31,469 nt of DNA, taken from contig JARKQO010000392.1 of assembly GCA_029974855.1 (NCBI GenBank), forward strand, positions 1 to 31,469, in the 5' to 3' direction. Source of the stretch: Eubacteriales bacterium. Its GTDB lineage: Bacteria; Bacillota_A; Clostridia; Christensenellales; Aristaeellaceae. The notes below the pieces were generated by a model that ran no database searches, was not told the origin of the DNA, and saw only the letters and a program-made list of their open reading frames with translations. The position numbers were made by a program, and so were the translations under genes. Below, piece after piece: positions 23,187 through 30,400 of the stretch; within the stretch, counting starts at the first letter, position 1; each line of letters opens with the position of its first letter.

Positions 23187-23768
23187 ATGTCCGCCATTTC
23201 CCGAAATGAAGCCGTAGTTGACCTGTTCGCCCGTTATTATAAAATCGTATATCATCAGTGCTTGGTCAAGCTGCATTTTGACAGCCGCTTTACCCACCTT
23301 GTGGATGACTGCATTCAGGAGGCCTTTGTAATCTTCCTGATATCCTATGACAAATTGTGCGACCATCCCAATCCTGCCGGGTGGTTGTGCAATACCGCCT
23401 GGAACCGTTTGCGCTCCGAAATCAGGAAAACCAACCGCCACCTCCAAAAGCTATCGGAAATTGCCGAGATGGAAAAAGGGGCTCCCTCGGAGATGGAAGC
23501 GGCCCTGGAACGGTGGGCCGATCAGGATATAGCCCTTGAAACCGTTGCCGCCATATGCTCCATCCTTACTCAAAAGGAGCAAACAATCTATCAATCCTAT
23601 TATGTGGAGGACTTGTCCCTGGCCGAAACAGCCCGCAAAAACGACCTTTCCCCCAATGCTGTGCGTTCGGCCATCAGCAGAATCAAAAAGCGGGCAAAGC
23701 AATATGAGCAGTTTTCATTTTTTCTTTTCATTATCGAATGCATTCTCCAAATCTCGCGCACTAAATAA
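23187..23768 (+). CDS. ECF-type RNA polymerase sigma factor
   Basis: A 193-residue sigma-70-family protein with only regions 2 and 4. Region 2 spans about 5-85 (LVDDCIQEAFVIFLISYDKL, NPAGWLCNTAWNRLRSEIRK). Region 4 spans about 120-180 (LTQKEQTIYQSYYVEDLSLAE and the HTH-like TARKNDLSPNAVRSAISRI). ATG 23187 lies 10 bp after AAGGAG; the nearer GTG 23178 is too close to the RBS. The next gene, 17 bp downstream, encodes a membrane protein of anti-sigma type. The pair should respond to an extracytoplasmic signal. Confidence 0.9.
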   Translation: MSAISRNEAVVDLFARYYKIVYHQCLVKLHFDSRFTHLVDDCIQEAFVIFLISYDKLCDHPNPAGWLCNTAWNRLRSEIRKTNRHLQKLSEIAEMEKGAPSEMEAALERWADQDIALETVAAICSILTQKEQTIYQSYYVEDLSLAETARKNDLSPNAVRSAISRIKKRAKQYEQFSFFLFIIECILQISRTK

Positions 23769-23785
23769 GTGAAGGAGGTCCCCCA

Positions 23786-24655
23786 ATGGATGGCCGTAAG
23801 CGCCAAATGATCGCGGAAATCAGAGCCGCGATCGCTGATGGAACGCTCTGGGAAGCCGAGATGAAAAGGAGGCTGATGCACGCCATAGAATACGAACTGG
23901 CCCAAACCGACAGAGAAGCGGATCTGGCGCTAGTCACCGGCTGCCAGGAGCTTCTGGTCCAGCTCCATACACAGGATGAAAGCATGCCCACAGCAGACCG
24001 TAGCGCGGAAAGCCTGGCCGCGGTGCAGCGAAAGCTGGCTCAGCGTTCCAAGCGCCAAGCCATCCACAAAGGCTTTGCTCGTGGCGTTGCCATGGCGGCG
24101 GCCCTGGTGGTTCTCGCCCTTGGCGCCGACATTCTCTTTCGTAGGCAGTGGCTAAGCGGTCAATCCACTGAGGATGAGCAGGATTACGTAGTCCGGGAAA
24201 ATGTGATCGATCCAGGAACGGTCCAAGCCGGGACAGCCAATGAGGTGGCCGAGAATCAGTTCATCAGGTCTGCTGATTTAGGCGAAGTAATCTCCGTTCT
24301 CAGCTTTATACCGCCGGTTCCAACCTGGTTGCCTCAAGGCTGGGAGTTGCGCCACTATGAGGCCGTGGTAGTCGAAACTGTTGAACTCTTTTATGCAGTC
24401 TACCATACTCAGGACGCGGAAAAGCTATTGCGCTATGAAATTCGCGTGGATAAAGATCCGTCTTTCAACGTATATGCAGAGCAGAATGCAGAGGGCACTC
24501 AAGTGACGCTGGAAAATGGGCTAACCGCATATATCAGTATGAATCTTGAGTTGCCTACTTGTGTATGGATCGAAAATGGAATGTCTTTCCTGGTTAGCGG
24601 CCCTTTATCCCAAGACGAAATCTTACAAATGATAAATTCCATTGAAAGGGAATAA
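23786..24655 (+). CDS. Membrane anti-sigma-like protein with C-terminal DUF4367-type domain
   Basis: A 289-residue protein. Residues 1-97 are cytoplasmic, helical and charged. One membrane helix lies at about 99-118. Residues 119-289 are extracytoplasmic and resemble DUF4367 (VPTWLPQGWEL, then a strand-rich region, ending SGPLSQDEILQMINSI). This topology and the position right after an ECF gene are typical of anti-sigma factors in Clostridia. No zinc-binding HxxxCxxC motif is seen. The RBS AAGGAGG is 7 bp before the ATG. Confidence 0.8.
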   Translation: MDGRKRQMIAEIRAAIADGTLWEAEMKRRLMHAIEYELAQTDREADLALVTGCQELLVQLHTQDESMPTADRSAESLAAVQRKLAQRSKRQAIHKGFARGVAMAAALVVLALGADILFRRQWLSGQSTEDEQDYVVRENVIDPGTVQAGTANEVAENQFIRSADLGEVISVLSFIPPVPTWLPQGWELRHYEAVVVETVELFYAVYHTQDAEKLLRYEIRVDKDPSFNVYAEQNAEGTQVTLENGLTAYISMNLELPTCVWIENGMSFLVSGPLSQDEILQMINSIERE

Positions 24656-24660
24656 AAAGG

Positions 24661-25065
24661 ATGAAAAAGAAGTCTGTATGCTTGCTGGTTGTGGCCTTGC
24701 TGCTCTGCACCCACGTGGTCTTCCTTGCCTCCGCTGATATCACCCCAATGGCCAGCCCGGTCTTCGTTGCCAAAACCGCGAGTCTCAGCACAGCCATGAA
24801 ATCCGTCATGACCTGCACTACCTCCGTCACCTGCAACCAAATCTATGTTTCCGCCGTCACGTTGCAGAGGAAAAGCGGCTCCAGCTGGGTCAATGCTGGG
24901 CCTCTGCCCTGCCCTACAACGGTAGCCACAAACGCTTCTTCCTTTGCCACCTCCAAGGATTACTCCAGCTATTGCACCAGAGGGAATACCTACCGGGTTG
25001 TGATCACCTTCAACGCCGATGGCGTAACCGCTTCGGCCACCTCCGGAAGTTCCACCTACCAATAA
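24661..25065 (+). CDS. Small secreted cysteine-containing protein
   Basis: A 134-residue protein starting 5 bp after the anti-sigma stop. The signal peptide covers about residues 1-26 (MKKKSVCLLVVALLLC, end LASA). The mature part is Ser/Thr-rich and of low charge, with four cysteines (TCTTSVTC, PLPCP, SYCTRG) that could form two disulfides. It looks like one small beta-rich domain (VTLQRKSGSSWVNAG, YRVVITFNADG). No function can be assigned. Operon position suggests that it is either the output of the sigma factor or the ligand of the anti-sigma ectodomain; both are inference. Confidence 0.75.
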   Translation: MKKKSVCLLVVALLLCTHVVFLASADITPMASPVFVAKTASLSTAMKSVMTCTTSVTCNQIYVSAVTLQRKSGSSWVNAGPLPCPTTVATNASSFATSKDYSSYCTRGNTYRVVITFNADGVTASATSGSSTYQ

Positions 25066-25070
25066 GGAAT

Positions 25071-25250
25071 ATGAACAAACCCGCAACCGGATCAACTTTG
25101 GAGATGGAGCTCGCAGCACAACTCCCGGATGACCCAAGAGAAAAGCTGCTTGCCCGGGTGGAAGGGCTAACCCCCAATCAATGCGCCATCGTGCTGAAGC
25201 TCATCGGCTCTATGGACCGTTTGGCAAAAGCAGTAAGCCCCAAAAACTGA
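25071..25250 (+). CDS. Small cytoplasmic protein of unknown function
   Basis: A 59-residue soluble, probably helical protein. ATG 25071 lies 3 bp after the stop of the secreted protein, with AAGGA just upstream. The sequence DDPREKLLARVEGLTPNQCAIVLKLI looks like an amphipathic helical hairpin. No family is recognised. The tight spacing and the downstream terminator support it as the last gene of the sigma-factor operon. Confidence 0.55.
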   Translation: MNKPATGSTLEMELAAQLPDDPREKLLARVEGLTPNQCAIVLKLIGSMDRLAKAVSPKN

Positions 25251-25311
25251 AACCAAGCCCGTTGGCGGTCTGGCGTCGCTGACGGGTTTATTCAAGAACA
25301 AGTCATAAGAT

Positions 25312-25339
25312 GCCCCCGCCAGCCGAGGCCGGCGGGGGC
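25312..25339. terminator. GC-rich hairpin between convergent operons
   Basis: GCCCCCGCC (25312-25320) pairs with GGCGGGGGC (25331-25339). It is followed by TTCC on the plus strand, and TCTTATG follows on the minus strand. It lies between the end of the sigma-factor operon and the end of the holin gene, so it probably serves both. The T-tracts are weak. Confidence 0.6.
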
Positions 25340-25348
25340 TTCCATCAA

Positions 25349-25600
25349 TCAATCCTCCCCAGCGGGCGGCTTATCCTCTGACACTACCGCAACCGCAATA
25401 ATAGGCTGCAACACGCCGTTCCAGACGGCGGACAGGCCCGCCGCACCGGCGGACAGCCCCAACCCGATCCAGAAGGTCTGGCCCAGATCGCTCCCGAAAT
25501 CCACGCCCCCCAGGGCCGCGATGAGATAGCTGATGGCCGTCTCCAAAAAAGTTTTGACGGCCCGGATCCCAACGTCCTTCCAGTCCACTTTAGGCTCCAT
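25349..25600 (-). CDS. Phage-type holin
   Basis: An 83-residue membrane protein. A short charged start (MEPKVDWKDVGIRAVKTF) is followed by hydrophobic stretches at about 18-32 and 40-70 and a charged acidic tail. The pattern resembles r1t-type and related holins, which make pores for endolysin release. ATG 25600 has AAAGGAGG upstream. It is the last gene of a three-gene lysis cassette on the minus strand. The exact holin family is uncertain. Confidence 0.75.
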   Translation of the reverse strand: MEPKVDWKDVGIRAVKTFLETAISYLIAALGGVDFGSDLGQTFWIGLGLSAGAAGLSAVWNGVLQPIIAVAVVSEDKPPAGED

Positions 25601-25621
25601 GGTGATTCCTCCTTTGCTTTT

Positions 25622-25843
25622 TCAAGCGCCGCGGCGCTTTTCCGCGTCCTCAAAGCCAGCAAGCCGGCGATTGTCCACGCGGATCTTTTCTTCCAGCACG
25701 GCGGTCATGCCCACCACGGCGTTGTGCCGCTTCACTTTCTTCTCCAACTGCTCCACCGGCTAGGCAATCAGCTTGTATCCGCCCATACTGGTGATGGGGG
25801 TGGCTGCGAAGGATACCAGGGCTACCATGATGGTATCGCTCAA
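25622..25843 (-). pseudogene. Small phage coiled-coil protein interrupted by an in-frame amber codon
   Basis: Read from TTG 25843 (after GGGGGAG, 8-9 bp) to TGA 25622-25624, this frame gives a hydrophobic segment of about 27 residues (DTIMVALVSFAATPITSMGG, YKLIA). Next come a TAG stop (25760-25762) and an immediately following coiled-coil region (PVEQLEKKVKRHNAVVGMTA, VLEEKIRVDN). Phage proteins of this type, encoded between endolysin and holin, join one membrane segment to such a coil. Relatives have a tyrosine near this point, so TAC/TAT to TAG is likely. It lies 22 bp before the holin start. Either the gene is dead or TAG is read through. Confidence 0.6.
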
Positions 25844-25897
25844 AGGCGTCACTCCCCCTTGTACTTTATGCACTTACCTATGGCAGCGGCACTGCAT

Positions 25898-26716
25898 TCA
25901 CCCCCGGATGTTCCCTTCTATCCCGTCCACACGGGCTTCCAGCGCCGCCAGCCTTGCCTCAAAATCAGCCATTTTGGCCTCATGCTCGGCGCGGGTGACA
26001 TAATCTCCGCCCAAGTCATCCGGCTCGTCACCGTCTCCCTCCAGGACCAAAAACCGCCTCATCATATACCCTCGCTTGCCCAGGGCTATTACGGCGCACC
26101 ACTCACTGCCTAGCTCCAGCACATCCACTACCGTACCCAAGGGCACCCTGGCCAGGTATGGCTCGCTGGTATCAGGCGTTGACCGCAGATTCACCGTAGA
26201 GCCGGAGGGGGCCGTGACCGTTGCTTTTTGCGTCATTTCTTCCACCCCGCTCCCATCATAGTCAATCTTTTTGAGCCGCCCGGCCCAGGCCCACGCCCCC
26301 AGCCTGGTGTCCACCTTAATTCCGCCGCTCCCGGAGTCCGTCGTGCAATGCCATATCTCCAGGGGAGCCACGGCCATCACCACGCCCACGTGGTAGTAAT
26401 CTAGCAGGTCCCCGCTGGCCTGGTACTTGGAGGGCAGGTCATACCCGGCATCCTCCGGGGTCCTCGCTTTGTAAACCGCCTCGCCTACGGACAACCCGGA
26501 GGCGCTTGTGATCCTGCGCAACCCGGTCATCTCACTCCGGGCCGCGTAATTGCTCCCATGGGTCCCGGTCCACGATCCTCCAGCCCGGCGGATGGCTCCG
26601 ATGATGAGCCCGATACAGTCGCAGGTGCCGTCCACGCCGGAGCCGCCCAGGCGGTAGATGGGGTCCAGTTCCCGGATCGCCCGGATGCCGGTCAAAAATG
26701 CAGTCAATTCAATCAT
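25898..26716 (-). CDS. NlpC/P60-like phage endolysin with SH3 domain
   Basis: A 272-residue protein (from ATG 26716, 8 bp after AAGGGA). The N-terminal cysteine peptidase domain has GTCDCIGLIIGAIRRAGG with probable nucleophile C34, then GTHGSNYAAR and DYYHVGVVMAV with H109. A bacterial SH3 domain lies at about 168-225 (STVNLRSTPDTSEPYLARVP, WCAVIALGKRGYMM). The C-terminus is a coiled coil (about 228-265). It should cut peptide cross-links in peptidoglycan. It has no signal peptide, so release would depend on the adjacent holin. This lysin type is common in phages of gut Firmicutes. Confidence 0.87.
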   Translation of the reverse strand: MIELTAFLTGIRAIRELDPIYRLGGSGVDGTCDCIGLIIGAIRRAGGSWTGTHGSNYAARSEMTGLRRITSASGLSVGEAVYKARTPEDAGYDLPSKYQASGDLLDYYHVGVVMAVAPLEIWHCTTDSGSGGIKVDTRLGAWAWAGRLKKIDYDGSGVEEMTQKATVTAPSGSTVNLRSTPDTSEPYLARVPLGTVVDVLELGSEWCAVIALGKRGYMMRRFLVLEGDGDEPDDLGGDYVTRAEHEAKMADFEARLAALEARVDGIEGNIRG

Positions 26717-26918
26717 TGTGGTCATCCCTTCCAGCAAACATAAATCTAATCATTCTTCCAACAATGAGCGCCACAAAAATCCATCCGGCCCCATCATACA
26801 TAGCACCCCTCACTTGCAGTTTACGCATCCACGCCTTGGGGTGTTTATCGGGGCGCCATTATTACATATGGAGTTTTTGCTTCTGCTAGATAGGGAGATG
26901 GTGAATCAGACAAATCAG

Positions 26919-26956
26919 AAACCATCTATTGCCAAACCCAATAGATGGTTTTTTAT
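26919..26956 (+). terminator. Strong plus-strand intrinsic terminator without an upstream gene
   Basis: A perfect 13-bp stem (26919-26931 with 26939-26951, loop CCAAACC) ends in a run of T. Only the plus orientation has the T-tract. The upstream interval 26717-26918 contains no plus-strand gene, and the nearest upstream genes are on the other strand. It may end a small RNA or be left from a deleted gene. Confidence 0.75.
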
Positions 26957-27108
26957 TGTATCCAAAACCTTGCCATGGCGGGCCTTCCTGGCCCGGCGAT
27001 AGAATTACGCCCTATGACAGGATTCCCCTATGCCCACCTCGAAAATGACACATTTGAGGCGCTTGTAAATCAATGGCACATGGACGGCGAAAGCGGAGTT
27101 GAGCATTT

Positions 27109-27588
27109 ATGGGTAAGAAAAGCAACGCAAAATACCCTGGTGTTGATCCCCAATTCCAAAAGGCAATAAAGGAAAGGAACGGTCAGTCTGTGGACCTTTC
27201 CGATGGTCCGGACCACATGAAAATGTCCGCGAAGCTCATCGCGTTAGCCGAGCCTTTTCATGAGGGCGAACTTGACTATCCCATTTTATATGATTGCGCC
27301 GCCATCGCCTGGAATGAATGCCTGGAAGAGGACCATGGCGCAAAAACGGATTATTCGCCCCACAACGCGCTGCTGAATTTCGCCAATTACAGGGGTATGA
27401 TCGACCTGTTGAAGAAGAGAAAAAGGCGGCTGTTTCCCGACGATATCAGAGCCGTCAAAAAATTGGCCGTTTCCCATGGGGACAACGGCGATCTCAGCGT
27501 CAATGTGGCGTCTGACATCGACATGGAGCTGGGCATGAAAATGTTGATGAAGCGGTTGAAGGACCTCCAGCAAACCTCCCTCCGCTGA
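27109..27588 (+). CDS. Hypothetical protein of unknown function
   Basis: A 159-residue soluble, charged, mostly helical protein. ATG 27109 follows GGAG at about 11 bp. No family is recognised. Segments such as FHEGELDYPILYDCAAIAWNE, MIDLLKKRKRRLFPDD and SVNVASDIDMELGMKMLMKRL suggest a compact helical domain. Codon use is intermediate in GC, between the core genes and the low-GC remnants nearby. It stands alone. It is followed directly by a region duplicated upstream of the WYL regulator at 30.5 kb. Confidence 0.65.
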   Translation: MGKKSNAKYPGVDPQFQKAIKERNGQSVDLSDGPDHMKMSAKLIALAEPFHEGELDYPILYDCAAIAWNECLEEDHGAKTDYSPHNALLNFANYRGMIDLLKKRKRRLFPDDIRAVKKLAVSHGDNGDLSVNVASDIDMELGMKMLMKRLKDLQQTSLR

Positions 27589-27590
27589 GT

Positions 27591-27726
27591 AGGGGGCCGG
27601 CCTTCCCGGACCGGGGCCCGGCTTGCGTTTTCCCCATTTCCCCGTTGTGCCCGCCTGTGTACCGTATACTGTCATCGGGTGATGGCCATGCAGATTAGCC
27701 GCCTCTTTGACATCCTATACATCCTC
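27591..27726 (+). repeat. Degraded copy of the WYL-regulator promoter and start (copy A)
   Basis: This stretch matches 30401-30540: GGGGCCGGCCTTCC at the start, GTATACTGTCATCGGGTGAT around the -10 box, then the same start codons and first coding bases. Copy A has lost 3 bp from the promoter spacer: TTGTGC 27645-27650 and TATACT 27665-27670 are 14 bp apart instead of 17. Similarity ends at about 27726. Confidence 0.85.
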
Positions 27727-27786
27727 CGCATCCTCCTCCATGCGTATAGCATTCTACATTTTATCCCATTTGTCTATTTCGTGTAG
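27688..27786 (+). pseudogene. Truncated WYL/YafY-type regulator start
   Basis: From ATG 27688 the frame reads MQISRLFDILYIL, nearly the same as the intact regulator at 30502 (MQISRLFEILYIL). It then leaves the family and stops at TAG 27784. Only the first 13 of about 297 residues are left. An IS-like remnant begins next to the break. The interval 27787-27990 is AT-rich, has no gene, and contains the promoter noted at 27913. Confidence 0.8.
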
Positions 27787-27912
27787 ACACTATCTGGGAT
27801 TCTTTTCTGATATGAAAATAACAATGTGCCCTGCTCGGGGTAAAGGGTCTGCAAGGTTTATCAATCATTAGTGACTTTGCCAAAAAACCCATCGTCAATT
27901 GATAGACTCAAG

Positions 27913-27940
27913 TTGACAGTGGTTTTATTTGTGATAAAAT
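27913..27940 (+). promoter_or_regulatory. Promoter TTGACA-16-TAAAAT without an adjacent gene
   Basis: TTGACA (27913-27918) and TAAAAT (27935-27940) with a 16-bp spacer in AT-rich DNA, reading toward the transposase remnant in antisense and then toward the gene at 28477. It may be the old promoter of that gene, now separated by the IS remnant. Confidence 0.5.
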
Positions 27941-27994
27941 AGTGTTGTTGAGTATTCAGATCGTATTGATAGGATATTGGGCTGGGACATTTCC

Positions 27995-28406
27995 CTAAAG
28001 GAGAATGCAACGAATCTGAATGCCTGCTACAAAGGGGGCTGTTTGTTTGGCATGGCGAGTTGCGATACCCCGCCAGCGTTTGAGAGGCAGGAACGTATTT
28101 CCCACCAAATGGCGCAGTGTGTAAAGATATTCGTCGTATTCCCCTTGCTCTTTGCGGTTGCGTTTGGGCGGGATAGGCGCCTGCATGCCTGCCGCCATGG
28201 CCGCCTCAATCAGAGCAGTGGTACCTGTTGTAACAAGACTCTAACCGGCATACCATTCGCATCCACGGCCAAATGTATTTTGGTATTAAGCCTCCTTTTG
28301 CTTTCCCCATATCCTGGTTCCCCCCGACGGTCCCTGTTTCCTGCGGGTGAAGCTTCACATGACTGGCGTTGATCATCAGCCATTCAATCTCTGGCCCATC
28401 GATCAA
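27995..28406 (-). pseudogene. IS5-family transposase fragment
   Basis: Three minus-strand pieces in different frames form one IS5 transposase. The first is IEWLMINASHVKLHPQET followed by GTVGGNQDMGKAKGG. The second, after a frame change, is LNTKIHLAVDANGMPVRVLL. The third is IEAAMAAGMQAPIPPKRNRK with LRHLVGNTF, LKRWRGIATRHAK and IQIRCILL. The first catalytic aspartate (LMID in relatives) is N, the central block with the second aspartate (ADKGYD-like) is deleted, and the N-terminal third is missing. It is inactive. Confidence 0.87.
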
Positions 28407-28476
28407 TCCTTATCAATATCCTCCTATTATGCCACATATCTTGTGTTAACACTATTTAAAATCAGGAGTTGAGCAA

Positions 28477-29502
28477 ATGACCGGAAAAGAACTGTTTGCG
28501 CAAATGGGTCGCAATGAAATTCCATCAAGGATACCTTTTGTACCCACTGTCTATGAGCATGCGGCAAGTCTCATTGGGAAATCGCCTTCGCAGGTGGCGC
28601 AGAGCTCGGATTTGATTGTGGAGGGGCAGCTTGCCGCGTACCGTTTATACAAGCACGATCTCATTGCGGTGGGGGTGGATATTTACAACATTGAAGTGGA
28701 AGCGCTGGGAGCCGGGGTGCACTATTACGCCAATAACGACCTGCCTTCGATAGACGATATTTTAGTAAACGACCCCGAGGATTTAAAAGGCATGAAGTTG
28801 CCCGACCCCGAGAAAGACGGGCGCATGCCCATGATTGTCGAGGCTACCGCGAAAATTGCCGAGGAGGTTGGCAAAGAAGTTGCCGTAAACGGCGCGATTG
28901 TCGGACCATTTACCTTGGCGTGTATTCTGAGGGGTTTTGAAAATTTTGTGATGGATCTGATGGTGGAACCCGAGTTTGCCCTCGAATTGATGCATTTTGC
29001 CAGAAAAACAGGGCTGGCCTTTGCCGGAAGCTTTATCAAAAGAGGTCTGGGAATTTCCATCAACGAATCGTGGATAGCGCCGCCCCTGCTTTCGCCGGCT
29101 TTGTACAAAGAACATGTGTTTCAGGTGGAAAAACAGCTGATTCAAGAGATAAAGGCGCTGGGACAGCAGAATGTCGCGCTGATCAGCGGCGGAAACACCA
29201 CCCAGATCGTGCCTCAAATGCTGGAGACAGGAACGTCATTGCTGATGGCAGACTATCAGACCGACCGCTTGTATTTCAAGGAGCTGTGTTCCCGGCACGG
29301 GGCATGCCTGCGGGCCAGCATTCAGCCCAAAACAGTGCAGATGGGAACAGAGCGGCAAATGCTGGAGGAAACCCGGAAGGTAGTGGAGGCCTGCGGCAGC
29401 TATCCGAAATTCTTATTCGGCTGCGGCATTGTCAGTTATGACACACCGCCCGAAAAGCTGTTATTGTTACAGCGGCTTTTAAACGGCATCAAGAGGACAT
29501 GA
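28477..29502 (+). CDS. Uroporphyrinogen decarboxylase-family protein (MtaA/CmuA-like)
   Basis: A 341-residue TIM-barrel protein of the URO-D superfamily, closer to corrinoid methyltransferases (MtaA/CmuA) than to HemE. It shows SRIPFVPTVYEHAA, VAVNGAIVGPFTLACILRG, LVEPEFALELM-like helices and FGCGIVSYDTPPEKL at the end. Methyltransferase members bind zinc through H-x-C in an HICGN motif plus a late cysteine. Here that motif is ISGGN (I236, G238), with only C316 kept, so the zinc site appears altered. ATG 28477 follows AGGAG. No corrinoid protein gene is adjacent. The substrate is unknown. Confidence 0.85.
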   Translation: MTGKELFAQMGRNEIPSRIPFVPTVYEHAASLIGKSPSQVAQSSDLIVEGQLAAYRLYKHDLIAVGVDIYNIEVEALGAGVHYYANNDLPSIDDILVNDPEDLKGMKLPDPEKDGRMPMIVEATAKIAEEVGKEVAVNGAIVGPFTLACILRGFENFVMDLMVEPEFALELMHFARKTGLAFAGSFIKRGLGISINESWIAPPLLSPALYKEHVFQVEKQLIQEIKALGQQNVALISGGNTTQIVPQMLETGTSLLMADYQTDRLYFKELCSRHGACLRASIQPKTVQMGTERQMLEETRKVVEACGSYPKFLFGCGIVSYDTPPEKLLLLQRLLNGIKRT

Positions 29503-29852
29503 CGAATCTCAAAATTCGGCGGGGTGGATTTGCCGGTCAACAACGAGAGTCAGTATACTGTGTATGAAATCATCGCATCTTTTTTGACCCACCTTTCCGG
29601 AATTTCGCTAAATATAGCATATCTTATAAAAAATAAGCCCCATTTGTTGCAAAAAACATGAACACGCCTCAAACGTTGCCGTTTAGGTGCGCCTTTGGTT
29701 ATGTCGCGAAATCAAACCCCCACGAACCCACTTTATTGTTTACTTTTTGTTCGGCATTCTCACATCAGAGGATGAGCTTTGAGGGTCCGGCATCATACTG
29801 GTTTACTATGCTCAAAGCCCGGCAATGGCGCGCATCAGTGGACCTTGCCGGT
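29503..29852. other. Non-coding stretch after the URO-D-family gene
   Basis: I find no convincing gene here. It contains a promoter-like TTGCCG-18-TATACTGT (29530-29559) that reads into only a short open frame, and AT-rich DNA around 29600-29660. A short plus-strand frame at 29658 has no family features. The stretch may be remnant DNA. Confidence 0.5.
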
Positions 29853-30041
29853 TCACCGGCTTTTTACGGCCGTCAGAGTCACGGGCATTCCATCTCCCTC
29901 AGAGGATAGGGCATGCATCCACAGCTTTTCCCCATCGAACCAGTACCAGTACTCCCTTTGGGTAAAGCGAAGCACCATTTGCACAGCCCCGCGCTTTTGC
30001 ACCTCTTCCGGCAATTCCTCAAACAGCATATCGTTTAGCAT
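29853..30041 (-). CDS. Hypothetical small protein
   Basis: A 62-residue soluble frame with an aromatic-rich middle (FTQREYWYWFDGEKLWMHA) and acidic start (MLNDMLFEELPEEVQKRGAV). The composition looks protein-like rather than random. AGGAG lies 13 bp upstream, longer than usual. It overlaps the end of the frame at 30035-30199, as two genes in one unit would. I do not recognise a family; it may be a remnant of a larger gene. Confidence 0.35.
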   Translation of the reverse strand: MLNDMLFEELPEEVQKRGAVQMVLRFTQREYWYWFDGEKLWMHALSSEGDGMPVTLTAVKSR

Positions 30042-30199
30042 GGCGCCATCCTCACTCCTGCGCCGCTGTCCGTCGCCATCAAGTCAATGCCGTCCTCCGT
30101 ATGGGCGTGATCCCGGCGGTCGGTGACAACGGCGTGGGGCCCATAGGGCTTTCCAGCCTCATAGTTGCGGTAGAATGCCCGTACGCTATCATTCCGCAT
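30035..30199 (-). CDS. Hypothetical small protein, possible remnant
   Basis: A 54-residue frame starting MRNDSVRAFYRNYEAGKPYG and ending GAGVRMAPC, overlapping the start of the next minus-strand frame by 7 bp. No RBS is obvious and the first codon lies inside a GCATGC palindrome. No family is recognised. It is listed because it is head-to-tail with the frame at 29853-30041. Confidence 0.25.
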   Translation of the reverse strand: MRNDSVRAFYRNYEAGKPYGPHAVVTDRRDHAHTEDGIDLMATDSGAGVRMAPC

Positions 30200-30383
30200 G
30201 CCAAACCAGTATGACAGCGACAAGGCCTTCGGCAAGGCGCTGGTGGCCTATTGCGGCCAGGACGGGGAACGCCTGCCCAACGTGAAGGTGGAACTGGACG
30301 CCTATACCGGCCAGGTAATGGCCGCCTTCCCCATCGATATGAAGGACGTGGACACCCAGGAGGACTACCGAAAGCTCTTCTGA
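30198..30383 (+). CDS. Hypothetical small protein, possibly the end of a truncated gene
   Basis: A 61-residue frame with host-like GC-rich codon use (GKALVAYCGQDGERLPNVKV, AYTGQVMAAFPIDMKD). It reads like the C-terminal end of a longer soluble protein. No RBS precedes ATG 30198, and the sequence upstream changes character there. I suspect a 5' truncation. It is followed directly by the WYL promoter region. Confidence 0.4.
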   Translation: MPNQYDSDKAFGKALVAYCGQDGERLPNVKVELDAYTGQVMAAFPIDMKDVDTQEDYRKLF

Positions 30384-30400
30384 TCAGGCCCGTTCCCCGC

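Larger units (their letters stand above)
27745..28455 (-). mobile_element. Remnant(s) of IS5-family insertion sequence
   Basis: The stretch holds a decayed IS5-family transposase (27995-28406). It is bounded by two similar end-like sequences ending ACACTAT (GTGTAGACACTAT near 27782-27794, GTGTTAACACTAT near 28443-28455). These ends lie in the same orientation, not inverted. They may therefore be the same end of two elements, of which one is nearly deleted. The outer borders are approximate. Confidence 0.55.

Noticed and set aside
25622..25843. Genome-wide amber stop reassignment
   Set aside because: TAG ends other well-supported genes in this window, such as those ending at 6351 and 6666.
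27014..27169. 51-codon frame from ATG 27014, overlapping the gene at 27109 by 61 bp
   Set aside because: It has no RBS and no family, and it overlaps the better-supported gene. It is kept out of the feature list, though a remnant is possible.
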